Assembly: GCF_000150275.1 (NCBI RefSeq) | Contig: NW_002060944.1 | Coordinates: 2,270,152 to 2,334,151 of the forward strand | Direction: 5' to 3' | DNA length: 64,000 nucleotides | Source: Trichoplax adhaerens | Taxonomy: Eukaryota > Placozoa > Uniplacotomia > Trichoplacea > Trichoplacidae | Shown: one piece after another, positions 40,922-52,996 of the stretch | Layout of the letters: the number at the start of each line of letters is the position of its first letter | How positions within the stretch are numbered: the first letter of the stretch is position 1 | The notes under the pieces: model-generated | The model's input: only the letters and a program-made list of their open reading frames with translations | Database searches by the model: none | Told to the model about the DNA's origin: nothing | Made by a program: the position numbers and the translations under genes

Positions 40922-43900
40922 CTAAGTAATTTTTGGCTCATGAAATATGACATTACCATCCAGACCTCCACTTGCGATTAGCATATGAGCTGGCGACCAT
41001 CTGTGAAGGTAAAAATAATGTTCAGTTACTGTATGATATACTAATAGCAATGATTAATTTGCAAGAAAGGCACCAAATTTAGTCCCAACTATAAAATGGA
41101 CCTAGAAGTCAAGCATGCCTCCATATGTCCGTGTAACAGCTGAAGGGTATTAAGTTCAGTAGGATAGTGAGATTTCTGCAATAAATATAAACAAATAAAT
41201 ATTCTTGCCATAAGCAAATTTCAATCTTATACTTACACGTTTTAAAGGCTCCGAAAATTCATAAGGGCAACAATTATGATCATAACTTAGAAGTCGCACC
41301 CTGACAATGTAAAACCATAGACCTCTTCAGCATTTAGTGTCAATTTGTGCATGCATTCAACATTGATATGATCCTTACCCGAATCCATAAGGCGAGCAGA
41401 TTACTTGTCCATCAGCTCCAAAACTAATTTCTTTAATGTAATCTACACTTGGCCGAAAATTTGCTTCTACTTTATAATGTGTTAATTGACTTTCATGATG
41501 AGCACTTTATTCATGAATAAAATATAATTCTAAATTATGAAACAACAGGGATAAATTACTGCAGTAATTTAATAAGATTTACCGATCAAATGAGGAAAAA
41601 TTCAATCCATGTACACTTAGTAGCTAGTAAATGTAAACAGCATAGGTAATAAGTAACATTTATTAAGTAATCTTCCGTATGATAAGGTCACACGAGATGA
41701 TACCTCAAGAACAGACAAATAGTTATCATCTGCTAAGGTAAAACGTGTTATTAGGTTCATTGATTGCGGGTGAAAATCCATAGAATATAATCCGTTTCGG
41801 TGACATCTCTCTGACTGATAAAAATGGACAAAATACTCGTAAACCGTCGCAAGTTGCAATTCCCAATGATTAAAAATAATAACGTACAACATCAAATAAT
41901 TCATCGGGGAATGTTCTAATAATTTCAAATGAATTTTTAATTTCATTCTCTTTTACTGACGTTGGATTACTGAAAAAGGAAATATTTATTTAAATATTGA
42001 ATCAAAATGATAAATAATAATGATAATTATCCAATTTTTGCTAGAATATGTACTTGAGTATTTCAGAAGAAATAACTGTAGGAATTAGCTTGCCTTGAGA
42101 ATACGTAGGTCGAAGGTTGTCCTGATTAAAATTTAATATTAAGCTAATATTGCATTACTTGCTATCAAATATTAAAGTTATAAAATCCGTTTTGTTTAAA
42201 ATTAGTTACCTTTAAGCTATTAATGTTCAAATTTCTTACAATAAGTAGATTTCCATCTACGGTGGCGATAGCCTATTAATAAAGGGCCAAACTTTACACA
42301 ATTTCGAAGTAGAAACAATTATAATTATTAACTGCTACTGATTCTAAAATATGTTAGTTCTGAAAATTCAATGTACCAGTTTTTTTTCATCTGGTGATAA
42401 TTTCAGTCTAGATATACCAGTAGCTAAGTATACCTTAGTTGTGTTAAACAGAAAATAAACGACTACAGTACCAATGCTAAGAGATCAATTTGACAGTGAA
42501 ATTTAGCTAAGAGGGCATTTGCAAGTAAAGACAGTTTATGTCAAAAGACATCATTAAAAAAGAATTAAAACAAATCTCATAATTTATGTTCAATTTCTAT
42601 AGGCACTAAAATCTGTAAAGTATGTGATCGATCAGTACAACAAAGTTGCTATAAATTTTTTTAATTTACCTCACAATCGGTTACTTCATTATTCGCTTGG
42701 GATCGAAGCGAATTCATGTCCCAGGCTCTATACATCAATTTTAAGATTCTAAGTCAATAAATGCTAAAGCTTTGCAAAAATGCCAATTTATATCCAAATT
42801 TTATTATTATACAGAACACTGAATTGATATTAGTCATGAAATAGAAACGATATATCTAGCTCAACATAATGCTGTACAGGGTTAGAGTTTTGGCCATTAT
42901 TTATGTTAATTATTACTGCATAATTATAATTTTATCTTACTGGGCATAATTCCATATCTCAACATTTATAAACTGCATCGATCTAGGAATCTTTAAATTA
43001 ATATCGAAATGCTTATTTCTATTTAATCGGTAATAGCCTACTGTCAGACTAGTCCTTCTCGATATTTATCTACTGTACCATTTAAAGACACTGAAAAACG
43101 TTTTCTAGGCTACACTATGAATTCAAATTTTATTGAAAAAGCAGTTTACTTATAGTACAATAACATAAACCTTACTTAATTATCGGACTTTAGATAATAT
43201 TATAGAGGTATGTAATTACAGTATCTATACAAAGATATAAAACATCCTAAGTAACCGCATTATCAATGAATACCAACTTATGTATCTGTCGAAAATGGGA
43301 TAAATATCTGTCTACGAAAAGTTATTTCGTAGCATTCATACATAAAATAAAGTGTTACATAATCTTTTGTACCTTATAGTATCATCGAAGCCTGAAGTTA
43401 TCAGCACCTTACTTGCAGCACAATATTCAATACTCTTTACCCAGTTCCTTTAGTATAAAGATGCGTAGTATAATTTTAAAGACATATTGAAAGAATTCTT
43501 AAATCTTTAGAACTCGTAACACTTTCAACCAAGTCATTCAAACACCTTATAGTTTTATAGCTAACCGAATACCTGTGACCCTTGAGGGTAGTTAACTTTG
43601 CTTTCGTGTTACGAAAGTCCCAAACGGCAATGGTATAGTCATCTGCTTGTATAAAATGGAAATATATGGTATAGCCTTAGGATTTATACTGGTTAAATCA
43701 GACTAAAACTAATTTCTATCAGAAAGTCCGAATTTTAGTAATTATCCATTCAATAAAATCCAGGGAAAGCAAGATAGTAATACCTGAACAAGATATAAAT
43801 AATCTGTTATCTAGGAATCTGTTAATATTGAGTTATTCAATTAGTACAAAAGCATTCTACATGTTCCAAAATATGCGCACCAAACAGTCTACTAAGGTTA

Positions 43901-45749
43901 TCCTAAATGTTTACTATTTACATTTTAATAATTGTACCATCAGAAAAATTAGAATAAATATGCACAGTATAATACCCACATTTTATAAATCCTGCATAAG
44001 ACAAATTATTACGGCATTATATCACCATACTAAAAGTTATGTTAGTCTTACTTTTGCCGCATTTACTATTTATATATTAATTCTGAAAGAAATACAGACC
44101 ATCGCTGCGTTCGTAAAAGTTCAATACAGTATAGGCCAAGAATACTAGACAGCAACTAGTTTAACTAGCATTATTTTTAATTCAAAGCCATTTAATGTCG
44201 CGGATACAGTATTTGTAAGTTAGGATTAGTAACGTATCTAAATAGTATAAGATGTATGTTTACTAAATCAAGTGAATAAATAAATATCTAAATACTGGTT
44301 AACGGAAAACCTAAAGCTGAACCTTAATAGAGTCTGTGCATTTTACTGTTACCGTGTACTAATACAGTAGTACAGTAGTTCTACAAACATTATCAATATT
44401 ACATTATTACAAACCGTACAACGTTAACACAGTCAGAATGGGCTGGAAAGATCTCTTTTATTTTTCTGTGAGTAATGCAGTCAAAAATAAGGATAGATCG
44501 TCTCTCGCATGCAGCGAGAAGGCATGAGCTTTAAGTTAAAATATTTAAAAGAAAATTAGTTTTCTAGTCACTAGATTACCGATATTGTCAGAATATCATC
44601 TATAATACAGTAAGGGCTACATTTTTATTAATAACAATATAGTAATAATCATTATATTAGAGTCAGCAACAATAATCAACATCCAAAATCCACTCCAGTT
44701 ACTCCGATCCTTTTATCCCTTATACATGTACAATTGTACATCCTGCTACATTACTGAGTCTTACTTTATCAAATTGAAATTTACCCGTCAGGATTAAATT
44801 CGACATTAAATATTGAGTTACGATCATAGCCGCATTCCCCATTCGATATTACTGATCTAAAGCTTTTAAATTCTCGATAAAGGTAAGGCTTGATAGATCT
44901 CTAATAAAACGGAACGTCAAGATTATAATCGAAATTTACGCTTGCTGCACGTAAAAGTTATTTAGTTGTAGATGTAGATAATAAATAGAATCATCAGAAG
45001 AATATCATATAATATAAATTATTTTGGGTAACAACGTAATCTGCTGACACTGATTTTGCAGTACTCGTGAGGTGTAGTACACATTTATTAGATTTCAAAT
45101 TTTATCACTACTTCTACAGTACCTCCTACAACGTGCAGCCCTATAGTACTGTACAGTATACTGTATAACTACATGCGAAAATTCATAACTTAGTGCTTGT
45201 AATACATTTACTCTTTAGTACAATATCACCTAAGGCAGTTAGTTTATCCAGAGTTTATGGACAAAGCTAAGTTATTACCATAATTTTGTAGTGCTAATCC
45301 GACGTACTCGTATATAATAACTAGTATAACAAAAATCCTACATCTCGACTGTTTGGAATGTAATAGCAATACGGAACAGGATCTCCTAACATTTGTACAC
45401 TCTCCAAGAATAATAATAATTAATACGTGTACTGTATTTGTCAGGTCTAACTGTATATCATCATACGAGTATAATGCTAGTCGCACACTTTTCAATGCAA
45501 GTGCACAATAATGTCAACTCCGTCTTGTTATTTACAGTTAATAGGATAAATGCGAGAATTATTTACACTTAGTCTATCTCCGCGTTCACGAATTTTTAGG
45601 TAATTCGCAAGCATTTTACAAGACGTCAAAACCAGGTGCGGCGTACAAACACTGATTCTGTTTGCTTGACCTGCCAAAGTTGATCGTCCCACCAAAAGAA
45701 AGACACGGTGCAACACTAGTGCAACACTCTGCACAATGTTATTGTTCAA
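40922..45749 (-). CDS. DCAF10: DDB1- and CUL4-associated factor 10 (WDR32 family)
   Basis: WD40 protein, a probable substrate receptor for CUL4-DDB1 ubiquitin ligase. Exons in transcript order: candidate first exon 45567-45749, then 44785-44900, 44415-44528, 43784-43818, 43573-43642, 43373-43447, 42670-42727, 42377-42433, 42210-42272, 42054-42121, 41884-41969, 41704-41810, 41583-41623, 41379-41504, 41237-41300, 41102-41175, 40922-41000; 471 residues if all are right (human about 559). Diagnostic blocks: NSIFNVEFNPDGS; LIFDCITHRKIKE; HSDCVNVVRFLDNRLFISCSDD; WVKSIEYCAASKVLITSGFDD; DYIKEISFGADGQVICSPYGFGVRLL; and the C-terminus SPAHMLIASGGLDGNVIFHEPK, which parallels human SPTHCQIASGCLSGRVSLYQPK. 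The first exon is tentative: its MLANYLKIRERG resembles the human GWLKERSLG region. The serine-rich middle insert of vertebrates is much shorter here. Confidence 0.82.
45567..45749 (-). other. Tentative first coding exon of DCAF10
   Basis: An open frame from an ATG at 45749 (or the internal ATG at 45614) to a GTAAAT donor, phase 0, as the next exon requires. Only the short stretch ANYLKIRERG supports homology. A residual linker found in vertebrates before the first WD repeat is not seen. Confidence 0.4.
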
Positions 45750-47511
45750 TCTTAAGGCCTTAAACCATTAAAAGTCAATTAAGTGACTTAAAACGCACCT
45801 TTTAAGACTCATCGAACACTATAGTGTACAGTACGGTAATGAAAATTCCCCTACTAGTAACATCCAGCTTTTGGATATTGATACTACTGTATATTCGTAC
45901 TGTACTGTATGTACTGTATTAGTAACAGTATTACATTTACTGTACATTTTTACATTACATTTAAAAAAGAAGCAGGATTTTACTGTACTGTACTGTAAAT
46001 TGTAAAGTACTCAGTGAAATGTACTGTAAATTGTACACAGTACATACTGTACTGTACAGTACAGTACAGTACTGTACGGTAATGAACTATCATACTGTAC
46101 TGTACAGTACTGTACAGTACACCCTTTACAAACTCAATTGTCATCCCCTGAGTACAGTGTACTGTAGTGTACAGTACAGTACCGTACTGTATATTCACGT
46201 ACAGACGGATCTCAAGCAAACCTCAAGTCGTGTCTCCCACTCCCAGAAAATCATCCAGAGCCAGGAAGAAGCCTCTAAAACTCATCGAAACTCTAGTAAC
46301 ACACCAGCCATAGTACACGCATAAATCTATACTTCATCTAGTCTATATTCAGTAACTGTTTATGCATGGCGATAGCAGACCTATCCATATCTTAACCAGG
46401 AGATGTAACATAATGAACTATCGTATCAACCCTATAGCACCGTACGTACATTCACGTACGGTGAACTGTGCATCGCGATACAGATGTGTCATGTGTATGT
46501 ATCGTATTATCATATAAACTCAAGAATTAGAAGTAAAGTGCATATGAATAAATATCTATGTATATCCTGAACACGCTCAGTCTTCTTGCTTCTCTCTCTA
46601 TAAGATACTAATATCTATCTTATCCTCTACATATCGGAAGCATCCTTTGCGAGTATACCATCCGCTAACACTACAGAGTACAGCTCAGGAGCATTTCGTA
46701 ACTTCCTTCTTCCTCCACTGAATTATACTATGTTCTGTTGAGACTTGTGAGTAAACCTGGATGCATTCCCTACTTGAGACCATAGAGGTTAGGAAAGAAC
46801 CTCTACCACAGTTCGACATAAAATTTCACGCCATATTTGTGCAGTAACTTTTATTATAAAACTTTACGTTTTACCTGTAAACATAGAAATATGACAGAAA
46901 GCCTCCATGGCTGTAACTAACCGATTTCATCAATGCTGGTTAATCAAATTTTAAGAGGTTTCAATTGCCTCGATATTATTCAAAACACTGATTACTCAAG
47001 CATAAAAGAATAGCATGTCAAAAGAGTAACCGCTTCTTGTTTAGTCATGAAATATAATCGTACTTAAGAAAAAACATAGTTCGCTGTGAATTTTGTGTTT
47101 ATTTCAAAAGAGAACGACATCCATGAAATGAGCAAAAAAGCAAACCAGAAATCTGTCATCATTGTTCGGCTATCTACAGTACATGCACGTACATTTATAT
47201 TTACTCAAGTACAGTAGCTATGAAATAACAACTAATGAATACTAAGATATAGCGAACGCAATTATCGGCAAATACGCAATTTCCGTTCAGGATTGTTAAG
47301 GAATATTTCAATTCTATTTTCATATACTATAGCTATCAGCACTGAATTCTAGAAGTCATGGCTATTACAATCAACTTTGCATTTATTACAGGAACTTTAC
47401 TAAATATCCATCCAATATCGACAAAGACGTCGGTTAAAGTTAACCAGCCAACTGTATGGGACCTCATTTGTAAAATTTTTAGAATACTTACTTTTCGATC
47501 CAGCGTTACCT
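45750..47511. other. DCAF10 5' flank to SET 3' end
   Basis: The first 450 bp carries a strong WGTAC cluster. The remainder (46330-47510) is AT-rich, with a perfect short palindrome at about 46440-46461 (CACCGTACGTACATTCACGTACGGTG-type arms). The SET poly(A) signal candidate lies at 47392-47397 (AATAAA on the minus strand). No coding exon recognised; the 101-codon frame 46019-46324 is mostly repeat. Confidence 0.55.
45820..46205. repeat. WGTAC palindromic cluster upstream of DCAF10
   Basis: Long runs at 45895-45925, 45980-46000, 46035-46080, 46094-46122 and 46155-46192. Both strands stay open here in several frames simply because the repeat lacks stop codons in those frames. It starts about 70 bp upstream of the candidate DCAF10 start. 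Confidence 0.9.
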
Positions 47512-49572
47512 TTATCCCTCATCTTCGTCCTCTAAAACCTCCTCGTCATACTCACCTTCACTCTGAGCAAAATAGTATCAGGAGGATTAATAATAAAATA
47601 CAATCGTGATTGGAGTTGAATCATAAATTTATAGCATAACAAACTTCAAAATCATCGTCTTCTAAATTTTCTTCGCTGCTATCATCCGATATTTTCTCTT
47701 TCTCCTTTTCTATTATTTGCTCAAGGTTACTTTCTTCTACGTCTTGGTCATTAAAGACGTCACGTCTATTATTTTCATCAACGGAATCTTGAAACTCTGT
47801 ATCTGTTGAAAGAAATATTGTATGATGGCATATCCAATAAAAAACTGTTACTACAATTCAATACATTTAAGTTGTTAACCTTCAGACTCATCATCTACAA
47901 CAACTACATCTTCATCATCCTCAATTTCAGCTTCCGCAGTATTCTGCAATATGAATCAGTGAAGCAACGCTATAAGAGTTTGTACTTGTATAGTAATACA
48001 AAGATAAAATTAAACGCAAACTTTTGGTATCTAAATTACAGATTGATAACTTACTATATAATACTGAAGTGGATTAGGAAAGATGTCATCTTTGATAACA
48101 TCACCAATGTCATCACCGTTTAATACGTGATCCTGACTTGAAAACCAAGAGAAAAAGCTCTTATAGTGATCTTCTCGTCTCCTCTTTGAGCCTGTCGTTA
48201 CAGTATTTTCAATAGCGGTAACATCCTGCAGTTAAATGATTCAAGACTGAGAGAAATAATAAACAGATATTGATTGCTACGGTAAATCAAGATTTCACCC
48301 TACCATGCCTTCCTTCCAATCGATTCGTGTACATTTTGTGCTTATAACATTGCCATCATCATTGTACTTAATAATGACATCCTTTTGAATTAACTTATTT
48401 CCTAAGTAAGGATTTTCGCTAAATTTCTAGGATATACGTATTAAAGTCAGTAATAAAAATAAATTAATTTAACTTTACAAGAAATGGACAAGTAGAGCAA
48501 TCGCACAAACTAACAAAAGTGATCCTATATCCTGATTTTATGTCCTCGTATTCCCGAACATCGATCGATTCCAAGTAACTGAGGACATCTTCGTCCTTTT
48601 CATTAATTAGACAGCCAATGGTAGGATGGCTTAACAACTAGGATATCACGGTAATAAACAAATACAAATTCTCAATTCTTTGAAAGAATTATTACGTCGC
48701 GTTGCATATCAAAATCGATATCCGACATCGTTCTGGATTAATTACCCGCGATTATAAACGCAAAACTGTAGACTCATTGCAGATTGTAGATATACAGCGA
48801 GGATAATCTCATCGTATTTAAAAAGAAAGAATAAATGATTTTTATTGCTTACTACTCATTAAGGTTAAGTGTAACCTACGAGCTTTAGAGAGTTCAGATG
48901 AAATGTCACTTTACTGCAGCAGTAAATCGATACAACTGGGCGGAATATCTTGTAAAGTAAGTGAGTGCCCTGCCATGTTTGCGAATAAAAGATAACTACT
49001 ACATTTTCATTCGTTTGCTAGACCCGTGATCAGTAAAAGCAAATTTGTGGACCAACCACAAAAAGACTAAGCAGTCAGTATAGTACAGTACCTTAACCAA
49101 TGGACACTTGCAGCGTAATGCAATGAATAATACAGTATCGTAGCTAGCTGCGTAAATATAATTGAACATGGCCGGAATCATCACAACGATGCACTGTACA
49201 CACACATCAACAGCAGTTAATCATAACGAGTACGTAGGTTAAAACTTTACGCTCAGTTGATACTTCACGAAGAATTTGCGAAACTATCCTTTTATATTTG
49301 TAATAACTTACGACAGTTATCCAAAAATGTGGAATCTTTTCAATCAGTTTCGCCCTTTTTAAGTAATAAGGTTCCCTAATTGTATTGTATTTTATTTCTA
49401 TTTGCAATATTTCGTCCGCTCCTCTTTCGTTTAAAGCCTCAATTTGAGATTGGATTAGTTCTATATTCTCTAACACTTCCTGATGTTCATAACAAACTTC
49501 TTCATAAGCTCCTACGTTACTATTATCTGATGGGGCATTACTTTTTAACACTTTCTTTGCGGGTTCTGCCAT
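47512..49572 (-). CDS. SET: SET / TAF-I / I2PP2A histone chaperone (NAP family)
   Basis: Nuclear histone chaperone and PP2A inhibitor of the NAP/SET family. Seven exons in transcript order: 49312-49572, 48515-48637, 48304-48426, 48055-48225, 47880-47943, 47645-47802, 47512-47562; 316 residues (human SET about 290). Exon 1 gives the basic N-terminal tail and the dimerisation helix (SQIEALNERGADEILQIEIKYN, split here as SQIEALNERG and ADEILQIEIKYN), then YLKRAKLIEKIPHFW. The earmuff core includes SYLESIDVREYEDIKSGYRI, SENPYLGNKL, SFFSWFSSQD and GDVIKDDIFPNPLQYY. A long acidic tail follows in exons 5-7, ending EVLEDEDEG. It shares a divergent 5' region with NOXRED1. Exon 6 may also be read through to a stop just beyond its donor (see findings). 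Confidence 0.95.
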
Positions 49573-50306
49573 GATAACTACTGTACTGTAGAGTGTACGA
49601 GAGAAGTGAAGAGAGTATGTAACAAGTACAGTACACTTAAGCAATACTGGAAGTTGTGGACTGGACTACGGCACAGTACAGATTCCATATCTAAGCAGTC
49701 TGTAGTGCTGTACTGTACACTGCACAGTACAGCGTCAGTACAGTAGTTAATCGATAGTTACAGTGCACATGAACACTAGAGACCCTCTTATACTGTACTG
49801 TACTGTACAAGTAATTTGTAATTTGCAAAATTTTTACACACGACTGTACACTGTACAGTGTACACTGTGCAGCGTACAGTATTTGGTGCTATGGTAACCA
49901 AGATCATACCAAAACGACTGCTGTCTTTTCATTCTTTTTAATAACTCGTATTTCATACCCGTTTTTAATGTAATGATTTTTATTGTAACTTCGCTTTCGT
50001 ATACGTATTTCTTTTGTCACGTCGTGATACAGTTGAGGAGAGTACAGTAATACTAGCATATGCTGTATCTCACTATCGTGCTTGCGGGTGAGCATTTAGT
50101 TAACCAGATATCATCAAACTTTTGCTAAATTTTCATGTTCTTATTTATTTACGTATTTCATTTAAAGTCATTGAAGTAGATTGATTGATTGATGCCTAAT
50201 TTAAATATACAGTGAAAAGAGTTTATAAATACTGTTAAAAACGTGCAAATCTTACTTTTATCTTGTTATCTTAACGACGAATGTCATAGTAAAATAAAAG
50301 GAATAA
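49573..50306. promoter_or_regulatory. Shared divergent 5' region, SET / NOXRED1
   Basis: 734 bp between two head-to-head start codons. The SET-proximal half is a WGTAC cluster; the NOXRED1-proximal half is plain AT-rich. No TATA box stands out. The minus-strand frame 49904-50095 looks like chance. Confidence 0.55.
49575..49880. repeat. WGTAC palindromic cluster between SET and NOXRED1
   Basis: AGTAC/TGTAC runs at 49577-49590, 49623-49637, 49707-49745, 49792-49812 and 49845-49880, starting at the SET start codon and reaching within about 430 bp of the NOXRED1 start. Confidence 0.85.
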
Positions 50307-51734
50307 ATGTCCCTAGAATCAGACATCACACGAAACTTACCTTCTCTGCAATTTCAATCAGCATTCGATGAAACTGATGGTCACTATTTACACCTTAGAA
50401 TAAGAAGTTATATACTAACTGTTGCAGCTTGTGCCCAGGCTACGTACTTTGTTAGCGTACTTAATGAATTACGACAAGTGGTATTGGAAGAATACTCCTC
50501 TAGAGTAGTTCATAGGCCCAGCAGTTCTCGGATTCTAAATACATCTATTCAGCGTGACCCAGTTAAAGTGGGAATTATTGGCTGTGGTAGACTTGGTAGG
50601 CAACTGGCCACCTCATTATTAGCTTTTGCAGGTGTTAGACCGGAAGAACTTTTTATTTCTACAAGAAGACCGGAGCTGTTACAGGATTTAGCTCAGCGAG
50701 GCGTTTGGTGCAGTTTTGATAATCAGTGCCTATGTAATAAGGTTAATGTGCTTTTTATATGTTGCCTACCGTCACAATTTGGCACTGTCGCAAAAGATAT
50801 ACAATCTTTTTTGCTATCGAATACGATTGTATATAGTCTAGTTGGTGCAACCACAATTGATAGAATTTTACAATCCTTACGATTCGATAACGTTATTCGT
50901 CCTGAATTTTCGTGGGCAACGAATGTAACAGAGAGAAACCTTGAAAAGCATTGGAATACTTCTAAAGATATTATTCAAGCACTTTATGATTCAAGAATAA
51001 TTGCTTCTTGTTGTCCTTTAAGTTTAAACAAAGAAGGTAAGTATAACAAACGCTATAAGCTACTACAATCATTATTATTTTGTGCTTTAGCAAGCATAAA
51101 TCGAAATAATTGAAAAATAAACTGACAATATCCGTATTTAATTATTTCGGATTTATCTCAGAAAAAGACACCAATATCATTTACGGAAATTTATATTTCT
51201 TTTTATACAGAAGATATAGTTAACACATCCGAGCAGTGGGCAGAAGTTATCATCATGGCATTCATCAATATGTGTACTGAACTGAAAGTTTCTAAAAATG
51301 ACTCCGTAAAATTATGTAATCAAATTATATTAGGATTGCAGGATAACAGCACAGAAGAACACGGATTTGTTATTGAAGATCTTCAAGCTGTAATTCCCAA
51401 CGATCAAATAATCTCAAAAGAGTAAGCAGATATAATTTGATTATAATGACTTAGAGTATCGATCCGAAGTTCTCGTATAACATATAACGATAAAAATTAT
51501 CTTAACAACAACTTTATTATATGTAGGGATAATATCACTTCTACAAACACAGATCGCAGCACAAAACTGTTCCCAATTTTTAACTTCAAATTAGCGTATT
51601 TCTCTCATACTCATATTGGATACAAAGTTTGTTATGAAGGAATTAGAAAGAATTTTATTAAGAATTTTAGCTCCAAGTTTGGGAAAGTAAAGGTTTGGAA
51701 AGGCTACCGATCCGAAAATTTAACAAAGAATTAG
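50307..51734 (+). CDS. NOXRED1: NADP-dependent oxidoreductase domain protein (NOXRED1-like, P5CR fold)
   Basis: Relative of pyrroline-5-carboxylate reductase with a Rossmann dinucleotide-binding domain; its substrate is unknown. Three exons: 50307-51036, 51211-51421, 51527-51734; 382 residues (human NOXRED1 about 359). An N-terminal helix-rich region LRIRSYILTVAACAQATYFVSVL precedes the glycine-rich loop VGIIGCGRLGRQLA at about residues 88-101. Beta strand 2 follows (LFISTRRPELLQDL, with basic residues after the strand that fit an NADP preference), then VNVLFICCLPSQF and VYSLVGATTIDRI, typical of P5CR-like N-domains. The ATG is the first in frame. The C-terminal third after exon 1 is weakly conserved. 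Confidence 0.85.
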
Positions 51735-52996
51735 GATTCTCGCTTGATATGAGCTTTTTATTCGATAAATTTATAATTACAATTACTCGCGCTTCGTTAG
51801 GGTTCTGTAGGTCATTGATATAATAATGTACCCGTCCGTATTGATAATGAGATGAATTTTTATGCGGTATTTATACAATGTGTACCTTAAATTTACTCTA
51901 TACCATATTTCCTCGATATCAAATACTCAGTACAACATATGAGTATTCACGATAACTCCTAGAATATAATTTTCTTTGAAATTTGAGAGATTTCATGATG
52001 TTATAATGATTTCGTTCTTGCTTAATTAACATACGCGTATCTTATTATTATTTATAATTATTCGCTTATTATTTAGCATTATAATTTTATTTGTAATAAA
52101 TTGTACATATCTGCGTTCGATTTAGTATACGAGCTCGTATAAACTTTACTTTAATAACTGCTATTAGACCTTTCAAATCTGAAAAGAAATATGAAAAGGT
52201 CAGCCACCAACGACTTCTAGACTAGTAACGTTAGATGCACTTCTTACCTATGAACGTTGCTATGTAAATCGGGTAAATGGCAATATTTTGAAAGACTACA
52301 CTCAATGCTTGATTGTACTGTCTGTCGCACAGTACTGTATGATTGTCCGTGAAAAAAACTGGCAACAGATCGAGGCTATGAAAAATGTAGTGCATGCCAG
52401 AGTTATCTACGTATTACACGGTACAATACCTTTATCCAGTAATATAATTGATGGTACAGTAATATCATATTATTCAATAATAGTTATCGGAGTCTGTTTA
52501 CAACATAATATCACTGGAGGGAGATTAGCTTAACGATGATATACTGTACTGTATTGTATCACTTTTGCAATCTACAGCACTGTATAACTCAAATTTTTAC
52601 CATTTTCTACTTGGGTTGGCGCGACATCTTACTCTTTAATTGGCATAAAAAATCTGAATCATAGCCTGTATGCTGAGTATTTGAGATATCGAAATCAACA
52701 TCTACAGTGTACAGTACAGTACAGTATACAGCAGTACGTTTTTAATGAGCGAAACGGCGGGAATTATGAATCGAATGCAGAATACAAATAGTATTCTACG
52801 CATACTCAGTTCTGTGCAGCACTGTACTGTACAGTGTACATCAGTACACTGTACTGTACACTGTACAATGTTACAATCGTGGACAGATGAACTAGTGAAT
52901 TCTGGCTATACTGTAGTCAGTAGGCAAGCTTGGACCGTGACATATATACAGTAACGTACATATATAGAACACAGAACATAACCCTACTGTACAATA
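51735..52996. other. Intergenic NOXRED1-DHX9
   Basis: AT-rich, with no exon recognised. Short WGTAC runs occur at 52313-52340 and 52538-52550, and a stronger cluster at 52700-52870, directly in front of the DHX9 start. Frames at 52288-52533 and 52745-52954 lie in or next to the repeats and are not called. Confidence 0.55.
52700..52870. repeat. WGTAC palindromic cluster upstream of DHX9
   Basis: AGTAC/TGTAC runs at 52705-52740 and 52818-52868, ending about 130 bp before the DHX9 start codon. A degenerate copy continues to the ATG (52985-52992). Confidence 0.85.

Noticed and set aside
43828-44148. 106-codon open frame on the plus strand
   Set aside because: It lies antisense within DCAF10 introns, has skewed AT-rich composition and no recognisable motif.
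45980-46324. Overlapping open frames of 79 codons (-) and 101 codons (+) composed of YCTVQ/SVQYSTVLY-like repeats
   Set aside because: They translate the WGTAC repeat itself, which lacks stops in those frames on both strands; no splice context or homology.
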